Shown here: piece by piece, positions 38,610-41,651 of the stretch
How positions within the stretch are numbered: position 1 is the first letter of the stretch
How the letters are laid out: each line of letters begins with the position of its first letter
Assembly (NCBI GenBank): GCA_902467875.1
Contig: CABQWP010000011.1
Span: 1 to 41,651 of the forward strand
DNA: 41,651 bases
DNA from: an uncultured Collinsella sp.
GTDB lineage: Bacteria > Actinomycetota > Coriobacteriia > Coriobacteriales > Coriobacteriaceae
Reading direction: 5' to 3'
Program-made: the position numbers and the translations under genes
The notes under the pieces: generated by a model
What the model was told of the DNA's origin: nothing
Seen by the model: the letters and a program-made list of their open reading frames with translations, nothing else
The model's database searches: none

Positions 38610-38628
38610 GCAGCGTCAACAAAGTGCC

Positions 38629-38987
38629 AAGTGGGCCTATAAGCCGGGTTCTGTCGTGAACGGTCATTTATCTTGTCTGCACGTTACCGTGCAGTTCCAC
38701 GCACGCTACCCGAACGCGGACCGGGCCGGCCCATAGCGTTCCTATTCGCGCTTGCTCCGGATGGGGCTTGCCAAGCCGCCGTGTTACCACGACGCTGGTG
38801 GTCTCTTACACCACCGTTTCAGCTTTTCCCTTTACGCCTTGCGGCGCAGGTGGGAGTCTTCTTTTCTGCGGCGCTTTCCGTCGGATCACTCCGCCCGGCC
38901 GTTAGCCGGCATCCCGCCCTCTGGAGCCCGGACTTTCCTCACGCGTACTGCAAGCAGCACATCGCGCGACCGTCTGGCCCACTCAGC
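38629..38987 (-). ncRNA. rnpB: RNase P RNA (bacterial type A)
   Basis: The catalytic RNA of tRNA 5' processing. On the minus strand the conserved GAGGAAAGTCCGGGCTCC (P4 region) lies near 38927-38944, and the 3' part has the universal ACAGAACCCGGCTTATAG. The ends pair as P1: GTGGGCC at 38976-38982 with GGCCCAC at 38631-38637. The total of about 359 bases is normal for type A RNA. Exact ends are uncertain by a few bases. Confidence 0.95.
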
Positions 38988-38995
38988 AGTGCAAG

Positions 38996-39022
38996 AGTGT
39001 AACACACCGTTGCCGCAGGCAA
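38996..39022 (-). promoter_or_regulatory. Candidate rnpB promoter
   Basis: Minus-strand TACACT (38996-39001) with TTGCCT 15 bases upstream; the short spacer makes the -35 doubtful. The predicted start agrees with the 5' end of P1. Confidence 0.5.
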
Positions 39023-39251
39023 TGGCACAACGCAAACGCTCGACACGATAAACCAAGAACCGCGATGCGTTACAATGGTCCTGTCGATGGGCAACGTCGT
39101 CAGTCGAGACGCGACCGCGCTCCGCACCCCTCCGTCTACTCGGTGTGTTCCCGCCTCCTCCCCGAGGCGGGATGTCGGCATTTTTCATGCACCGACAACC
39201 AAATAGCCTGTGGATAGCCCGGGCGGCATTGCGCATCTCGGCGCCAAATGC
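39023..39251. other. Intergenic region between rnpB and rpsA with a possible small RNA
   Basis: No credible gene is seen on either strand. On the plus strand a TACAAT near 39070 and, about 80 bases later, TCCCGCCTC paired with GAGGCGGGA (39149-39172) followed shortly by CATTTTTC could frame a short RNA. The T-run is eight bases away from the stem, so this is a weak terminator. Confidence 0.3.
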
Positions 39252-39285
39252 AAAAAGGGACCCGTCCATTGCGGACGGATCCCTT
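39252..39285 (-). terminator. Intrinsic terminator of rpsA
   Basis: On the minus strand GGGATCCGTCC pairs with GGACGGGTCCC (one G-U) and is followed by TTTTT, 25 bases after the rpsA stop. Confidence 0.93.
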
Positions 39286-39309
39286 AAAACAAGTGATCGT
39301 CAAACCGAT

Positions 39310-40476
39310 TTACTCGGCGTCGGTCTCCTCGTCCTTCTTCTCGGAAGGCAGCGGGGTAACCTCGATCTCGACGCCCAGAGTCTCAGCAGCAGACTTCATG
39401 GACAGGGAGATACGACGACGGTCGAGGTCGATCTCCATGACCTTGACCTGAACCTTGTCGCCCACATGGGTGACCTGAGAAGGCTGATCAACGTGCTTGT
39501 TGGCCATCTCGGAGATGTGCACCAGGCCCTCGATGCCCTCGCCCAGGTCGACGAAAGCGCCGAACGGGACAAGCTTGGTCACAGTGCCCTCGACGATAGC
39601 GCCGACGGGGTACTTCTTGACCAGTGCGCGCCACGGATCCTCGGTGGTCTGCTTGAGACCCAGGGAGATGCGCTCGCGGTTGAGATCGACGTCGAGAACC
39701 TCGACCTCGACCTCCTGGCCGACCTTGACAACCTCGGAAGGATGGTTGACGTGGTTCCAGGAGAGCTCGGAGATGTGGATGAGGCCGTCGATACCGCCGA
39801 GGTCGACGAAGGCGCCGAAGTCGACGATGGAGGAAACGGTGCCCTGGAGACGCATGCCAGACTTGAGCTTGGACAGGATCTCGGAGCGCTCGGCCTTACG
39901 GGACTCCTCGAGCACGACGCGACGGGAGAGGACGACGTTGTTGCGGTTGCGGTCCATCTCGATGACGCGAGCCTCGATGCGGGTGCCCATGTAGGAGGTG
40001 AGGTCCTTGACGCGACGGAGGTCGACGAGGGAAGCAGGCAGGAAGCCACGCAGGCCGATGTCGAGAATCAGGCCGCCCTTGACAACCTCGATAACCTCGC
40101 CCTCGACGTTCTCGCCGGAGTTGAACTTCTCCTCGATGCGGTTCCAAGCACGCTCGTACTCGGCACGCTTCTTGGACAGGACCAGACGACCGTCCTTGTC
40201 CTCCTTCTGGAGAACCAGAGCCTCGATGGGATCACCGAGTGCAACGATGTCTGCAGGGTTAGCGTCCTTGCGGATGGACAGCTCGCGGACCGGGATAACG
40301 CCCTCGGACTTGAATCCGATGTCAACGAGCACCTCGTCATGCTCGATCTTAACGACAGTGCCGTTAACGAGATCGCCCTCATCAAAGTCGGTAATCGTAC
40401 CGTCGATGAGGTTGTTCATCTCCTCCTCGTTGACATCGTCAAGAGAGAAAATGGACGAGTTCTGAATCTCACTCAA
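39310..40476 (-). CDS. rpsA: 30S ribosomal protein S1
   Basis: RNA-binding protein of 388 residues that brings mRNA to the 30S subunit. Four S1 (OB-fold) repeats are visible, beginning near GDLVNGTVVKIEHDEVLVDIG (residue 34), NVEGEVIEVVKGGLILDIG (123), RLQGTVSSIVDFGAFVDLG (209) and IVEGTVTKLVPFGAFVDLG (294). Four repeats are usual in Gram-positive S1; E. coli has six. The start is TTG (decoded MSEIQNSSIF), seven bases after AAAGGGG; no in-frame ATG lies nearby. The acidic C-terminus (KKDEETDAE) is typical. Confidence 0.96.
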   Translation of the reverse strand: MSEIQNSSIFSLDDVNEEEMNNLIDGTITDFDEGDLVNGTVVKIEHDEVLVDIGFKSEGVIPVRELSIRKDANPADIVALGDPIEALVLQKEDKDGRLVLSKKRAEYERAWNRIEEKFNSGENVEGEVIEVVKGGLILDIGLRGFLPASLVDLRRVKDLTSYMGTRIEARVIEMDRNRNNVVLSRRVVLEESRKAERSEILSKLKSGMRLQGTVSSIVDFGAFVDLGGIDGLIHISELSWNHVNHPSEVVKVGQEVEVEVLDVDLNRERISLGLKQTTEDPWRALVKKYPVGAIVEGTVTKLVPFGAFVDLGEGIEGLVHISEMANKHVDQPSQVTHVGDKVQVKVMEIDLDRRRISLSMKSAAETLGVEIEVTPLPSEKKDEETDAE

Positions 40477-40792
40477 AGGTGGACCCCTTTCGAACTACGG
40501 GGCCCCGATTGCTAGGACCTACAGAAGGGTGCGACAAGCACACAACGTTTAGGAACACTCGGGAGCCGACAGATACTAATGTGACGCTTATGCAATCACG
40601 TTCGTATAGGTTACGGGGAAATGGGTTCGATTTCAAGCGTGAACTGCGTTTTTTTACTCGTGTGGAGACTTTTTCGTAATCTTATGGACAGCCGTCTCCA
40701 CAACTTGACGATAAGCAGTTTGCCCATACGCCTTTGAGGTAAAGTATCCGGAGCCAACGATTCTAGAACGATTTATCGAGAAAGGTGCCCGC
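40477..40792. other. Divergent promoter region of rpsA and the HAD hydrolase
   Basis: AT-richer spacer of 316 bases with no gene seen. It should hold the rpsA promoter on the minus strand and the HAD promoter on the plus strand; the best plus-strand candidate is TTGCCC with AAGTAT 16 bases later (40721-40748), which is weak. No recognised ribosomal-protein leader structure was found. Confidence 0.4.
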
Positions 40793-41551
40793 GTGCTCAA
40801 AGCAGTCGTTTTCGATATGGACGAAACGCTTCTTAGCATCAACCTCAACGCGTTCATCCTTCGCTATTTTAAGGATGTCTCGTCGATGCTCGCGGATATC
40901 GGTCGCCGCAGCCACGGTGGCACGATGGCACGCCTCGGCACCATCTTGGTCGACCTCAACGCCAATCGCCGCAGCGGCACGGATAATCGCACCAATCTGG
41001 AGTTCTACCAAGAAGAGGTTGAGCGCCGGTGCGGCATTTGCCTCTCGGACCCACTCATCTACGAAGCGTTTACCTACTACGACCGAGAAGTTCTTCCGTA
41101 CAAGAACGACGATGTCATCAACGCCCACGCCATGCCCGGCGCACACGCCGCGCTCCAGGCCGTACAGGATGCAGGACTGCGTTGCGCGCTCTTTACCAAC
41201 CCCAGCTTTCCGCAGGGGGCCATCGAGTGCCGCATGGGTTGGGGCGACCTGGCCGACGCCCCCTTTGAGCTCGTCACGCACATGGGAAACACCACCCGCT
41301 GCAAGCCCGATGCCACCTACTATCTAGAGCAGCTTCAGGTGATGGGGCTCGAGCCGCACGAGGTCCTCATGGTGGGCAACGATCCCAAACGTGACTTCCC
41401 CAGCCCCGCCTGCGGTATTCAAACCGCCTATGTTGGCCAGGGAAAACCCGGCCGAGCCACCTGGCGCGGAACCATGGAAGACTTCGCCCGCGACTTCAAC
41501 GCCGTAATCGAAGCCTTCTACGAACACCAAGTAGCCGACGAACTGTCGTAG
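40793..41551 (+). CDS. HAD-superfamily hydrolase
   Basis: Protein of 252 residues. Motif I DMDET at residues 8-12 with both catalytic Asp, motif II in LFTNPSF with Thr, motif III Lys in RCKPDATYY and motif IV VGNDPKRDF. A helical cap (residues 18-110) follows motif I, as in subfamily I phosphatases. The substrate cannot be inferred. The start is GTG, with AAAGGTG five bases before it. Its neighbour rpsA is divergent. About 100 bases follow before the right edge; an AGGAG near 41633 and a GTG at 41647 may start the next gene. Confidence 0.88.
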   Translation: MLKAVVFDMDETLLSINLNAFILRYFKDVSSMLADIGRRSHGGTMARLGTILVDLNANRRSGTDNRTNLEFYQEEVERRCGICLSDPLIYEAFTYYDREVLPYKNDDVINAHAMPGAHAALQAVQDAGLRCALFTNPSFPQGAIECRMGWGDLADAPFELVTHMGNTTRCKPDATYYLEQLQVMGLEPHEVLMVGNDPKRDFPSPACGIQTAYVGQGKPGRATWRGTMEDFARDFNAVIEAFYEHQVADELS

Positions 41552-41651
41552 GACTCCTCGCTCCAAACAAAATAGCGTCGTAGGTTGAGCATAAGTCAGA
41601 CACTATGACCCAATCCGAGGGCACTAAAAAGATAGGAGCCCCCGCTCGTGA

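Overview
The window reads as a high-GC Gram-positive anaerobe of the class Coriobacteriia, most plausibly a Collinsella-like gut bacterium. This is inferred from gene content (formate hydrogenlyase, selenoproteins, double-cubane-type dehydratases, a GNNL-type ClC) and base composition; no 16S rRNA gene is present. Most genes lie on the minus strand in tight operons with good Shine-Dalgarno sites.

Positions 1-13322 (minus) hold a formate hydrogenlyase operon in the order ferredoxin subunit, fdhF, hyfABCDEFGHI; hyfI runs off the left edge. The formate dehydrogenase is one 740-residue selenoprotein: its UGA at 12309-12311 is codon 140, as in E. coli FdhF, followed by a short hairpin with a GGUCU loop. 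Positions 13500-15950 are an accessory patch: a RelB/DinJ-like antitoxin paired with a PIN-domain protein, an AbiEi/DUF559-like protein of lower GC, and two copies of a long perfect inverted repeat. Then come tRNA-Gly(TCC), tRNA-Pro(TGG), their promoter, and brnQ.

Positions 17698-24430 (minus) form a selenium and reductive-dehydratase cluster: cysteine desulfurase-like enzyme, DUF3343 protein, YedF, SelD (itself a selenoprotein with UGA at codon 17), a BadF/HgdC-type ATPase activase and two HgdB/YjiM-like proteins. Two related structured intergenic elements lie between the dehydratase-family genes. A short leader ORF, a promoter and a 26-bp perfect palindrome lie upstream.

Positions 24875-30292 (minus) hold modC, modB (with an unusual exported N-terminal domain), modA, a moaB/mogA gene and moeA, so molybdate uptake and cofactor assembly sit beside selenium activation and the Mo/W- and Se-dependent formate dehydrogenase. 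The unifying theme is metal and selenium supply for formate-to-hydrogen chemistry and possibly ATP-driven low-potential reduction.

Positions 30504-41551 are mostly housekeeping: a CLC-F-like channel, a diacylglycerol-kinase-like protein, a GGQ release-factor-like protein, xpt, an MFS exporter, an O-acetylhomoserine sulfhydrylase-like enzyme, a C_GCAxxG_C_C protein, YigZ, RNase P RNA, ribosomal protein S1 and a HAD hydrolase. A third copy of the long inverted repeat lies at 32983-33053.
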